Positions 17,261 through 26,307 of a stretch of 64,000 nt of DNA are shown here, piece by piece. The position numbers were made by a program, and so were the translations under genes. The notes under the pieces were generated by a model, which was not told where the DNA came from, did not search any database, and saw only the letters and a program-made list of their open reading frames with translations. Location of the stretch: contig CANLMN010000018.1 of assembly GCA_947492105.1 (NCBI GenBank), forward strand, positions 33,919 through 97,918, written 5' to 3'. The stretch comes from an uncultured Aquimarina sp. Its GTDB lineage: Bacteria > Bacteroidota > Bacteroidia > Flavobacteriales > Flavobacteriaceae. The first letter of the stretch is position 1; each line of letters starts with the position of its first letter.

Positions 17261-18766
17261 ATGGGTCGTATCAATCGTCTGAATTACAAAATTATTATTT
17301 ACATCATGGGGCTGTTGCTATTGTGCAATGGACTGTTTATGCTTCTGGCTGTTTTGTTGAGCTGGGCGTATAAGGATGGGGTGACTATAGCGCTTCTATC
17401 AGCGTCATTAGTAACCATGTTCTTGGGTGTTTTGTTTATGTTTACAACCCGAGAGCATCAAAAAGAGCTCAATAAAAGAGAAGGATACATGGTGGTGACC
17501 TTTGGTTGGGTGTTTATGTCTTTGAGTGGTATGTTACCTTATCTTTTTTCGGAAGCAATTCCCACTGTTACCAATGCATTTTTTGAAACAATGTCTGGAT
17601 ATACCACTACGGGTGCATCTATTCTTAACGACATAGAGGCTGTCCCCAAAGGAATTCTCTTTTGGCGTAGTCTCACTCATTGGATTGGTGGGATGGGGAT
17701 CATTGTATTGGCAATCGCTATTTTACCGTTATTGGGAATAGGAGGGATGCAGCTTTTTTCTGCAGAAGCTCCAGGACCAAATACAGACAAACTCCATCCC
17801 AGAATTACGGATACAGCAAAACGATTATGGTTTATCTATGTAGGATATACAGCCGCAGAAACACTACTGTTAAAACTGGCAGGGATGGACTTTTTTGATG
17901 CGATCAATCATGCACTGAGTACATTGTCTACAGGAGGGTTTTCTACAAAGAATGCAAGTGTTGCGTATTGGAATGATAATCCAATAATTCAGTACATTAT
18001 TATCTTGTTTATGTATTTGGCAGGAGCAAATTTTATCCTGAGTTATTTTGGATTTAAAGGGAAAGTACAAAAGATTATCAAGGACGAGGAATTTAAGTTT
18101 TATACCTTTTTTGTTGTAATTTTTAGTGTCATTGCAGCATGTATTATTTATTTCGAAGCAGATGTAAGTATCAGTTCTATTGATCATCCTATGGTTTGGG
18201 GTGCAGGTGAGAGTGCATTTAGACATGCATTGTTTCAGGTTTTGGCAGTGATTACAACTACTGGTTTTGTAAGTGCTGATTTTACCATGTGGACTCCATT
18301 TTTAACGATTTTGTTTTTTGGACTTTTCTTTTTGGGAGGCTCTGCAGGATCTACCTCTGGCGGTATCAAAGTTATGAGACATTTGATTACTATACGCAAT
18401 GGTATTTTGGAGTTCAAACGAACCTTACATCCCAATGCGGTTTTGCCTGTACGTTATAATACAAGAGCTATTTCCAAAGAGATCGTATTTAATATTCTTG
18501 GTTTTTTTATACTGTATTTTTTGTCTTTTATTATTGGAGCACTATTCTTAGGAGTGATAGGAATGGACTTTGTGACAGCAATTGGTGGAGCAGCAACCTC
18601 ATTAGGTAATGTAGGTCCTGGCCTAGGGAAGCTTAGTCCTGTGAATAATTTTGATATACTACCAGATATAGGAAAATGGTGGTGTTCTTTTCTAATGCTT
18701 ATAGGGCGATTAGAGTTATTTACGGTATTGATTTTGCTGACACCTTTTTTCTGGAGAAATAGATAG
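17261..18766 (+). CDS. trkH: Trk potassium channel subunit TrkH
   Basis: 501 residues, polytopic. Four pore-loop selectivity regions are visible in order: SGYTTTGAS, STLSTGGFS, VITTTGFVS and ATSLGNVGPGLG. This is the M1-P-M2 fourfold repeat of the SKT superfamily. Together with TrkA it forms a potassium uptake channel in the inner membrane. The length is typical for TrkH. Confidence 0.95.
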   Translation: MGRINRLNYKIIIYIMGLLLLCNGLFMLLAVLLSWAYKDGVTIALLSASLVTMFLGVLFMFTTREHQKELNKREGYMVVTFGWVFMSLSGMLPYLFSEAIPTVTNAFFETMSGYTTTGASILNDIEAVPKGILFWRSLTHWIGGMGIIVLAIAILPLLGIGGMQLFSAEAPGPNTDKLHPRITDTAKRLWFIYVGYTAAETLLLKLAGMDFFDAINHALSTLSTGGFSTKNASVAYWNDNPIIQYIIILFMYLAGANFILSYFGFKGKVQKIIKDEEFKFYTFFVVIFSVIAACIIYFEADVSISSIDHPMVWGAGESAFRHALFQVLAVITTTGFVSADFTMWTPFLTILFFGLFFLGGSAGSTSGGIKVMRHLITIRNGILEFKRTLHPNAVLPVRYNTRAISKEIVFNILGFFILYFLSFIIGALFLGVIGMDFVTAIGGAATSLGNVGPGLGKLSPVNNFDILPDIGKWWCSFLMLIGRLELFTVLILLTPFFWRNR

Positions 18767-18810
18767 TTAGTCTTCGGGAGTTTTGATTAAGAAGAAATTA
18801 GTGACAAACA

Positions 18811-19767
18811 ATGGATATCATTATTATAGGAGCAGGTCCGATCGGGATTAATTGTGCTATTGAAGCAAAAAAACGGGGGTTCACAGCCATTGTACTAGAA
18901 AAAGGAGTTTTGGTGAATTCTATTTATAATTTTCCGACCAATATGACTTTTTTTTCTACCTCACAATTATTAGAGATAGGAGAGGTTCCTTTTGTATCGC
19001 ATGACGACAAACCTACTCGGACAGAAGCTTTAGAGTATTTTAGACGTGTAGTGAGTAGTTGGCAATTAGATGTAAGAACGTATACAGAGGTTTTAGGAAT
19101 GCAATCAGAGGCTAGAGGAGGGTATGAAGTGCAAACTAATAAAGGGACGTTTTCTTCCAAAAATGTAATTATTTGTACAGGCTTTTATGACACACCAAGA
19201 AAGCTACATATTCCAGGAGAAAATCGCTCTAAGGTAAAGCACTTTTATAACGATCCACATCCGTATGTAGGACAAAAAATAGTTGTAGTTGGAGCTGCAA
19301 ATTCTGCCTGTGATGTAGCTTTAGAAACCTATTATAAGGGAGCTGAAGTAACTATGGTTATCCGAAAAGATAGCATATATAAAGGAGTGAAATATTGGAT
19401 TAGACCAAATATCGAAAACCGGATTAACAAAGGTGAAATCAAGGCTTATTTTAATACAGAAGTTATAGAAATCAAAGAAAAAAGTGTGATTTTACAAACG
19501 GCTGAAGGATGTTTGGAGATAGAGAATGACTTTGTTTTGGCTATGACTGGTTATAAACCAAATTATCCATTATTTAAAAAATTAGGTATTGATATTTTGG
19601 ATGATAGCGCAAAGACACTTGTACATGATCCAGATACTCTCGAAACAAACTTGCCCAATGTATATATCGCAGGAGTGATTAATGCAGGGTTGCAAACGAG
19701 TAAACTCTTTATCGAAAACACACGAGTTCATGCCCAAATGATTTTGAAAGCAATTTTAGAATCTTAA
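18811..19767 (+). CDS. YpdA-like FAD/NADPH-dependent reductase
   Basis: 318 residues. The FAD-binding IIIGAGPIGINCAIEAKKRG starts at residue 3, and the NADPH-binding VVVGAANSACDVALETY at about residue 155. C-terminal LPNVYIAGVINAG closes the FAD site. There is no CxxC, so it is not a thioredoxin reductase. FFSTSQLLEIGEVPF is the signature of the YpdA/Bdr group, which reduces bacillithiol disulfide in Firmicutes and is found in bacillithiol-making Bacteroidetes. The assignment to bacillithiol is by family only. It follows trkH by 44 bases and may be co-transcribed. Confidence 0.82.
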   Translation: MDIIIIGAGPIGINCAIEAKKRGFTAIVLEKGVLVNSIYNFPTNMTFFSTSQLLEIGEVPFVSHDDKPTRTEALEYFRRVVSSWQLDVRTYTEVLGMQSEARGGYEVQTNKGTFSSKNVIICTGFYDTPRKLHIPGENRSKVKHFYNDPHPYVGQKIVVVGAANSACDVALETYYKGAEVTMVIRKDSIYKGVKYWIRPNIENRINKGEIKAYFNTEVIEIKEKSVILQTAEGCLEIENDFVLAMTGYKPNYPLFKKLGIDILDDSAKTLVHDPDTLETNLPNVYIAGVINAGLQTSKLFIENTRVHAQMILKAILES

Positions 19768-19974
19768 AGAATTTAAATTGTAGATAGCAGAAGCGGAATA
19801 TTCCTGTCCAAAATTATGATAATTATAGTATTGTATAGAGTAAAAAAGCTGCTCTTTCTTCATGATACAGGGGAGACAGAACAAACAGTCTAACTTATAG
19901 GATAGTATACTAGTTATGCCAGTTATAATGTAATTGTCGGCTTAAATAATGGAACTATTTTTTGCTAGTTGGAG

Positions 19975-20246
19975 CTAAAAAATTCCAGCAAAGCCTCAGC
20001 GACGATTTAATTTTTTTAGCAAAAAAATAGTAGAAAAAAACCGAATTATTTGCCTGTACTTATTCTTTTCATACAATGGAGTAAAAAGAGTTTAGGCAGC
20101 GTTTACTTAAAATGAGTTCTAATACCAAATTAGCTATATAATGTCGCATATCGCCTTGTTCATATATTTCATAGCTAAGGCTATGCAATAGCATCACGGT
20201 GTTTTCGCATAAAAAAATAACAGTGTCATTTCATTAATATGAATTT
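19975..20246. repeat. Repeat cluster: family C followed by full family B
   Basis: 19975-20090 holds a C-type unit (TTTTTTAGCAAAAAAATAGT, AAAAACCGAATTATTTGCC). 20121-20246 holds a full B unit starting AATACCAAATTAGC, containing TAATGTCGCATATCGCC, then AGCTAAGGCTATGCAATAGC and ATAACAGTGTCATTTC. It runs directly into the family A copy that follows. The region 19768-20492 contains no gene. Confidence 0.6.
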
Positions 20247-20409
20247 ATACCATTTGTTGTTTGAATTTACCGGAAAGAAAGATTAAGATTTTTTTGTTTC
20301 AGCTTCAGCAAAAACATCAAGCATAGCCGTAGTTATGGTTTGTTTTTATGCTGAAGCTGAGGCGAAAAAAGAAAATTTTATCCCAGTAAATTCAAAGGAC
20401 AAATGGTAT
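20247..20409 (+). repeat. Palindromic MITE-like repeat, family A (163 bp)
   Basis: The ends are ATACCATTTGT and ACAAATGGTAT; the arms are TTGAATTTACCGG and CCCAGTAAATTCAA; the inner arms are GTTTCAGCTTCAGC and GCTGAAGCTGAGGC. It has the same length as the copies at 2202 and 38963, and is the best preserved member. Confidence 0.8.
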
Positions 20410-20492
20410 TATATACCTAATTTTCTTTTGGTTTAAAAGAAAATTAGGACTCATTGATTGTTATTAAAAAATAACGTAAGACTGGACTGGGT

Positions 20493-21569
20493 TTATCTTT
20501 TAAAAAGAACTAACCCTTGACTTCTATCAGCAATAGCGATATATTGATTAGTGACAGCAATTCCTCTAGGTTGTTGTAAGTTGTCAATACTTATTGTGGA
20601 TACGTTCTTGTTTCTAGGATTAATCATGCGTACGGTATTACCATTTAGCCCTATTACAAAAAGTGATGTTCCATCTGTAGAAATATTAACAGGGGTGAAT
20701 CCCAAAGGGATACTAGGTTCAGTATTTCGAGTGTTTGTGTTGATAACTTCTACACTATTAGATGCAAAATGAGCAACGTATAATTTATTGTTTAGAAACT
20801 CACTTTCGACAGGAAAGTTTGCAGGTGTGAATAAATTAAAACTGTTTCTTAATGGACCAGGACTTAGCGTAGTAACTCGTGGTGTTGCTGTTACAGCTCC
20901 ATTAGTATTGAGATCTACTATTTGGATTCCCCAATTCCTTACAGAGCCCAAATCTTGAGAATAAAATGCTCTCGCTCCATTAGAAGTTGGAACAACGGTT
21001 ACATCAGGGCTACCTGTTCTATTATCCACTACACTAATACCGTTTCTAGCTGTTCTTATAGACCTAGAGGTATAAGTAAAAACTCGCGTATTTGAAGTTC
21101 CTCCAGAGGTGACAACGACACCATTAGCTGCAGCAATACCAGAAAATAAACCAAAAGGAGTACTAGTGGTTGCAGTAACTATGGGTTGCAAGGGATTTGA
21201 TGTGTTTAAGGAGCTAATACTATTTTGAGATTGAATAAAAATAGTACCAGTGCTACGATCTACGGTGATATCATCCGCAGGAATATTAATTAAGCTTCTT
21301 TCTTTAGACCTCAAAGCAATAACTTCAATTTCTCTTCCGCAAGCAGCATAGGCATGACCGTTAAAAATGATCACATTACTACATCCATTTGAGGCCAAAC
21401 TTGAGGATGATTGGGGAGTTGCATCGGCTTTGAGGATATTTTCAGAAACCGAAACATCCTCCACTGCATTTATTTCCGTATCCAGTGTTTTGGCGTTTGG
21501 AGAATCGGTTTCACAGCTAATTGCAAAAACAGTTATAGTACTTAATAAAAAAAATTTTAATGAATTCAT
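20493..21569 (-). CDS. Secreted lipoprotein with YncE-like beta-propeller
   Basis: 358 residues. The signal peptide MNSLKFFLLSTITVFAISC ends in a lipobox Cys at residue 19. The mature part has repeating propeller blades (GHAYAACGREIEVIALRSKER, NKLYVAHFASNSVEVINTNTRN, TSLFVIGLNGNTVRMINPRNK, QYIAIADRSQGLVLFKR). The blades resemble YncE/NHL-type propellers. No enzyme motif is present. It is monocistronic with a 727-base repeat-containing upstream region. Function is unknown. Confidence 0.75.
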   Translation of the reverse strand: MNSLKFFLLSTITVFAISCETDSPNAKTLDTEINAVEDVSVSENILKADATPQSSSSLASNGCSNVIIFNGHAYAACGREIEVIALRSKERSLINIPADDITVDRSTGTIFIQSQNSISSLNTSNPLQPIVTATTSTPFGLFSGIAAANGVVVTSGGTSNTRVFTYTSRSIRTARNGISVVDNRTGSPDVTVVPTSNGARAFYSQDLGSVRNWGIQIVDLNTNGAVTATPRVTTLSPGPLRNSFNLFTPANFPVESEFLNNKLYVAHFASNSVEVINTNTRNTEPSIPLGFTPVNISTDGTSLFVIGLNGNTVRMINPRNKNVSTISIDNLQQPRGIAVTNQYIAIADRSQGLVLFKR

Positions 21570-22296
21570 GATGATGTGTGATTTTAGTTAATGTGTGTGG
21601 TTGATATAGTCGGTATTTTATAATAACATTACAAAAAAAAATATTTTATTTTCACCTAAGTTGTTGTACAAGTGTTTGTTCTTAGTTTTTTCATGTCTTT
21701 TTTTTGGATTTAAAATTCTGCATGACCCATTGTAATCTCGGATACACCTACTAGGATGTGCGGCTGTAAGAGGCTGTTCAAATGTAAATAGAGGTAAAAA
21801 TAATTTGAAATGCTCTTAACTCGTTCTAGGCGATAAAATTCAAAAGTTAGTCGTAGTAATGGTTTTGATTTTCTGATGAAAAAAGTAGTAGAACGGAGGG
21901 GGAGTAATTAAATTCAGGTATATAAATTCGTATTAATGACACCGTTATTTTTTTTATGTAAAAATACCACGATGCTATTGCATAGCCTTAGTTAGGGTTC
22001 GTTTTTATGTTGAAGCTGAGGCAAAAACAGAAAATTTTATTCCAGTAAATTTAAAAGATACATGGTATTAGTTCTGTAAATCACATAATTGTATGTCATT
22101 CCACACTCAAAAAGGTATTAGACATTGCTGTGATTGAATGAAAATTGCAAGTATTTTAGATTTTTAACAGCAAAGGATTGTTTTTATGGTAAGAAAAGAT
22201 AATTAGGTTGTAATAAACTCAGTAAATAGGCACAGGTAGGTGATAATTTTCTCCCTATATCTTTTTGAAGACTAAATGTAGCTCAAAAAAAATGGT
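21570..22296. other. Intergenic region with a B/A repeat chimera
   Basis: 727 bases with no gene. 21911-22068 is a reversed chimera: a family B half (ATAAATTCGTATTAATGACA, CACGATGCTATTGCATAGCC) joined to a family A second half (GTTGAAGCTGAGGC, TCCAGTAAATTTAAAAGA, ACATGGTAT). Confidence 0.55.
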
Positions 22297-22749
22297 TTAG
22301 GATTTCTTGAAGTACTTAAAAGGAACAAATAACATTCCGAAACACTCGCCATCATCTTTTCCTAGATGTTTATGGTGCATTTTGTGAGCACGACGTATAC
22401 CTTTTGCATACCAATTATTAGCATTGCGGAAAAGTTTGAATCTTTGATGAATAAAAATGTCATGTACCATAAAATAAGCAATACCGTATGCCAAGATACC
22501 TAAGCCTATTGGTAGGGCGAACCAAACACCTCTAAAACTCCAAAGCATAAAACATCCAATACTAATAAGCGCATAAAAAATGAAGAATAAATCATTACGT
22601 TCCCACCAACTATCATGATGTTTGTGGTGATGATCCTTATGTAAGCTCCACAAAAAACCATGCATTACATATTTGTGTGTAAACCATGCCATAAACTCCA
22701 TGGCACCAAATACGCCGGCAAATATAAGTATCCAAAAAAATGTTATCAT
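22297..22749 (-). CDS. crtZ: Beta-carotene hydroxylase (fatty-acid hydroxylase superfamily)
   Basis: 150 residues. The di-iron histidine motifs are HKYVMH, HKDHHHKHH, HDIFIHQR and HKMHHKH, in the order and spacing of CrtZ. Several hydrophobic helices anchor it in the inner membrane. It converts beta-carotene to zeaxanthin. It is the last gene of the operon merR-crtI-crtB-crtZ, 23 bases after crtB. A lycopene cyclase gene, often next to crtZ in Flavobacteria, is not present here. Confidence 0.9.
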   Translation of the reverse strand: MITFFWILIFAGVFGAMEFMAWFTHKYVMHGFLWSLHKDHHHKHHDSWWERNDLFFIFYALISIGCFMLWSFRGVWFALPIGLGILAYGIAYFMVHDIFIHQRFKLFRNANNWYAKGIRRAHKMHHKHLGKDDGECFGMLFVPFKYFKKS

Positions 22750-22772
22750 AATACTACAAAGTTAAGAATTTG

Positions 22773-23612
22773 CTAAAGAAGATTCAGTCGATAGTTAACA
22801 TAACATTTGGCTAATAAACTAAATTTTTCATAATTCGGGACTCGAATTCTGGTGGATTTGATAGCTTCAGACGGAGTTTGTTTTAGTTTGGTCAACAGTC
22901 GTTTGTAGTAACGATAAGCGGTATAAACACCAAATCGCGCTTCTACAGGTAATTGATTGATTCCTTTGAGCCCAGCTTCAAAATCATCTTCAATTTCCTT
23001 AATGATTTTCATTTTAGAAGCTTCATTAAGCATGTTGAGGTCTGTGTCAGGAAAATAATTGCGATCCAAGTCTTCAAAATCGGCTTTTAGATCTCTCAAA
23101 AAATTTACTTTCTGAAAAGCAGACCCAAGTCGCATGGCACTATCCTTCAAAGTATCATAGGTGTTTTGATTGCCTTTTACAAACACCTTGAGGCACATAA
23201 GTCCTACAACATCAGCAGATCCGTAAATATACTCTTTGTATTCTGCATCAGTAAGATATTTTTTCTTGTGTAAATCCAAACGCATACTTTTCATAAAAGA
23301 TTCATACAATTCAGCCGGAATGGAATAGGTGTGCACCGTGTGTTGAAAAGCATTCAGGATTGGGTTTAGGCTAATTTTATTTTTGATAGCATCGTACATT
23401 TGTCGCTCAAAATCATCAAATAATATCTGCTTATCATATCCATGAAATGAATCTACAATTTCATCCGCAAAACGGACAAACCCATAGATGTTATAGATAT
23501 CTTGACGTATAGACGGTGATAGCATCTTGGTTGCGGTAGAAAAAGAAGTGCTGTAGGCATGTGTGACTTTCTTGCTACAGGTGTTTGATACAGTATCAAA
23601 AATGGCTTTCAT
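22773..23612 (-). CDS. crtB: Phytoene synthase
   Basis: 279 residues. Both aspartate-rich motifs for prenyl diphosphate binding are present: DEIVDSF (near residue 51) and NFLRDLKADFEDLDRNYFP (near residue 170). It condenses two geranylgeranyl diphosphates to phytoene. Squalene synthase is the alternative within the superfamily, but the neighbours crtI and crtZ decide for CrtB. It lies 75 bases after crtI. Confidence 0.92.
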   Translation of the reverse strand: MKAIFDTVSNTCSKKVTHAYSTSFSTATKMLSPSIRQDIYNIYGFVRFADEIVDSFHGYDKQILFDDFERQMYDAIKNKISLNPILNAFQHTVHTYSIPAELYESFMKSMRLDLHKKKYLTDAEYKEYIYGSADVVGLMCLKVFVKGNQNTYDTLKDSAMRLGSAFQKVNFLRDLKADFEDLDRNYFPDTDLNMLNEASKMKIIKEIEDDFEAGLKGINQLPVEARFGVYTAYRYYKRLLTKLKQTPSEAIKSTRIRVPNYEKFSLLAKCYVNYRLNLL

Positions 23613-23687
23613 ACGTTCTTTTTTTAAGTTTTATCTTTTTTTAGTATAGTGATTTGTGTAATTCGTGTCTGTTGTAACTTTTTGATG

Positions 23688-25172
23688 CTAGTTGTTTTGA
23701 AATTCTTTTTCTATGAGCCCTGCAACGAGCTTTCCGGAAATTAAAGAGGGAGGAACTCCAGGACCGGGAACAGTTAATTGACCTGTAAAAAACAGTTTTT
23801 TTACTTTTGCACTTTTTAGTTTTGGTCTCAGAAAAGCCGTTTGTAACAAAGTGTTTGCCATTCCATAGGCATTCCCTTTGTAAGAGTTGTATTCTGATAT
23901 AAACTCTTTTACGCAAAAAGACTTTTTAAAGATAATGTTATTTTTTACTTTTTGATTGGTTATCTCTTCAAAACGCTTAATTATTTTGTCAAAGAAAGCA
24001 TCTCTTAGAGCTTCTGTATCTTCGATACCTGGTGCCAATGGAATTAAGAAAAAACCATTTTCCATTCCTTCTGGTGCTGTGTTAGGATCTGTTAAGGATG
24101 TAAAGTTTGCGTAAAAAAGAGGGCGTTCTGGCCATTTGGGATCATCATAAATAGCGGCCGCATGAGCATCAAAATCAGTGTCAAAAAACAAGTTATGATG
24201 ATTGATGTTTTGTAATTTTTTGTCAAATCCTACATAGAATAGCAATGAAGAAGGAGCAAAGGTTTTATTCTGCCAATAATTTTCAGAGTACTGACGATAT
24301 TCTTTTGGTAAAAGACTTTCTCCATGATGATAATCGGCGCCACAAAGTGTTGCATCAAAAGGGAGTGTTTTGTCATGAACAACAATACTGTCACAAATAC
24401 CGTTTTTTACATTTATTTTGGATACGGGAGCGTCCGTTTTGAATTGAACACCTAATGAGGTGGCTAGGGTTTGCATTGCTTTGATTGCTTGGAACATGCC
24501 GCCTCTAGGGTGCCATGTACCTAATCCAAAGTCTGCATAGTTCATAAAACTATAGAAAGCTGGTGTATCACTTGGCTTGGCTCCAAGAAAAAGCACTGGG
24601 AATTCTAAAATTTGTATCAGTTTTTCGTTGGTAAACTCTTTGCGAACTTCTTTGGAAATAGTACTAAAAAACTGACCAATCCGCATGATAGTTTCTTTGG
24701 TGACAAGTTCTAAAGGAGAAACACCAGGGCGATATACTAGGTTTTTGATCGCAATATCATAATTGGTTCTTGCGGTAGCGATGAATTTGGCTAGTTTTTT
24801 GGAACTTCCTTTTTCTTCGGCTTCAAAAGCGTTGTATATTTTGTCTAATGAATCTTCTATTGCAATGCTCTCATTATTTTTGAAAAATACCCGGTATGCA
24901 GGATTTAGTTTGTCCAAGATATAATAGTCAGAGGCACTAACTCCAAAGTCATTAAAAAAGCGCTCAAAAACATCGGGCATCCAGTACCAAGAAGGGCCCA
25001 TGTCAAACGTAAAGCCTTTGGCTTGGAATTGGCGCGCACGCCCACCTACAGAGCTGTTTTTTTCGAATATAGTGACATCGTATCCTTGTTTAGCAAGGTA
25101 ACAAGCTGCAGAAAGTGATGAAAAACCCGAACCGATAACAGCAATTTTTTTACCCATAGGAAATGATGACAT
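23688..25172 (-). CDS. crtI: Phytoene desaturase
   Basis: 494 residues. The dinucleotide motif KIAVIGSGFSSLSAACYLAKQGYDVTIFEKN is near the N-terminus, and the C-terminal carotenoid desaturase signature is FFTGQLTVPGPGVPPSLISGKLVAGLI. It desaturates phytoene to lycopene. It starts nine bases after the regulator gene, so the two are co-transcribed. Confidence 0.93.
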   Translation of the reverse strand: MSSFPMGKKIAVIGSGFSSLSAACYLAKQGYDVTIFEKNSSVGGRARQFQAKGFTFDMGPSWYWMPDVFERFFNDFGVSASDYYILDKLNPAYRVFFKNNESIAIEDSLDKIYNAFEAEEKGSSKKLAKFIATARTNYDIAIKNLVYRPGVSPLELVTKETIMRIGQFFSTISKEVRKEFTNEKLIQILEFPVLFLGAKPSDTPAFYSFMNYADFGLGTWHPRGGMFQAIKAMQTLATSLGVQFKTDAPVSKINVKNGICDSIVVHDKTLPFDATLCGADYHHGESLLPKEYRQYSENYWQNKTFAPSSLLFYVGFDKKLQNINHHNLFFDTDFDAHAAAIYDDPKWPERPLFYANFTSLTDPNTAPEGMENGFFLIPLAPGIEDTEALRDAFFDKIIKRFEEITNQKVKNNIIFKKSFCVKEFISEYNSYKGNAYGMANTLLQTAFLRPKLKSAKVKKLFFTGQLTVPGPGVPPSLISGKLVAGLIEKEFQNN

Positions 25173-25181
25173 TATAGTGAA

Positions 25182-26078
25182 TTATAAAGATAGAACTAAT
25201 TCTTGTATAGAGTTGAAACGTCTCTGATTTGGAGCTAGTTTTTCTGGTAAGAATTGTGTTTGTTTACCAAGCATCCAAAATTGATTTTTTGTAGTCTCCC
25301 CAATTACGGTGTTAAATTCCTTGAGATACTCTTTTATCTTATCTTTTTCTGGTTTGATAGTGAAGTAGGATAAATAAATGACCTCTTCCGTAAAATCATC
25401 AGGTTTTGGTAGACTGTCTATAGGTGTACTTGGTCCTAATGATATAACTCGATAACCTTTGAACAAAATTTCATAATTCAGAAATATTAACCCCAAGTCA
25501 TGTATTTCGTTTTCTGGAAGAAACAAAATGAAAAGTTTGTCTTTTTTAATTACTTGTTTTATTTGCGATTTTTCAATATTGATGAAGAGTTTTTGCTTAA
25601 TCAAATTAGTGATAAAATGCTCATGAGACGGGCTAATAGTGTTCGTCTGCCAAAGCAGTCCTATTTCATTTAGAAAAGGAATAAATACGTTATAGAAAAT
25701 TTGTCTGAAATCTGATTTCTGTTCTAATTGCTCATAGGTGGACAAGAAAAGTTCTTGATTGTAGTTGATCATTGCAATTTTGAAAGAATTAATTGCCTGA
25801 TCTTTGGAGCTAGTCGCAGAAACAATTCTCTGTACATAAGCATTGATTTCATTTGAATCAAGTTTAGAAATACGAGAAATCTTGTATCCGCTATTAACTA
25901 AGTAGGTGACGTTGAGTAATTTCTGTAAACTGTGTATGTTGTAGGTACGGATATTGGTGTCTGTACGATCTGGATTTAGCAAATTATAGCGTTTTTCCCA
26001 GATTCTAATAGTATGGGCTTTTACTCCACATAGATTTTCTAAGTCCTTGATGCTAAAATTTTGCTTAATATTGTTCAC
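25182..26078 (-). CDS. MerR-family B12-binding regulator (CarH/LitR-like)
   Basis: I favour the GTG at 26078 (VNNIKQNFSIKDLENL); a TTG at 26102 would lie inside the promoter. The N-terminal MerR helix-turn-helix reads FSIKDLENLCGVKAHTIRIWEKRYN. A helical domain contains W...SPSHEH, the Wx9EH-type motif that packs on adenosylcobalamin. The Rossmann domain contains ENEIHDLG, the ExHxxG motif with the cobalt-ligand His. In Myxococcus and Thermus such proteins repress carotenoid genes in the dark and release DNA in light. Direct repression of this operon is inference, supported by the palindrome over its promoter. Confidence 0.88.
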   Translation of the reverse strand: MNNIKQNFSIKDLENLCGVKAHTIRIWEKRYNLLNPDRTDTNIRTYNIHSLQKLLNVTYLVNSGYKISRISKLDSNEINAYVQRIVSATSSKDQAINSFKIAMINYNQELFLSTYEQLEQKSDFRQIFYNVFIPFLNEIGLLWQTNTISPSHEHFITNLIKQKLFINIEKSQIKQVIKKDKLFILFLPENEIHDLGLIFLNYEILFKGYRVISLGPSTPIDSLPKPDDFTEEVIYLSYFTIKPEKDKIKEYLKEFNTVIGETTKNQFWMLGKQTQFLPEKLAPNQRRFNSIQELVLSL

Positions 26079-26090
26079 TTTTTTGTAATG

Positions 26091-26107
26091 TTTGTTAAAC
26101 AAAACTA
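26091..26107 (-). promoter_or_regulatory. Promoter and probable operator of the carotenoid operon
   Basis: On the minus strand a -7 element TAGTTTTG (26107-26100) overlaps the near-palindrome TTTGTTAAACAAAA (26091-26104). An operator covering the -7 site would allow autorepression by the MerR regulator. No TTG is found at the ideal -33 distance. Confidence 0.4.
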
Positions 26108-26307
26108 GTAAAAAGAAATAGGAAAGTCTTTGTTCTTTAAGTTAAATATTTAAATTATTCTGTTAAAATGTGTTTTTTTGTAGTTAATTATTTGATTTTA
26201 AGAAAAATATGATTTGAGAGGAAGTTTTTGTTTATCTTGATTTTTTGAGAACCTTTTTTTTGTACGCTACTTTTGTGGAAGATTTGGTTGTAGTGTGCAA
26301 ATGTAGC

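Noticed and set aside
18811-19767. Thioredoxin reductase
   Set aside because: There is no CxxC redox pair between the FAD and NADPH motifs, and the sequence fits the YpdA group.
23641-23916. Minus-strand 91-residue frame overlapping the crtI 3' end
   Set aside because: It lies in another frame of crtI with biased basic composition; crtI itself is clearly the gene.
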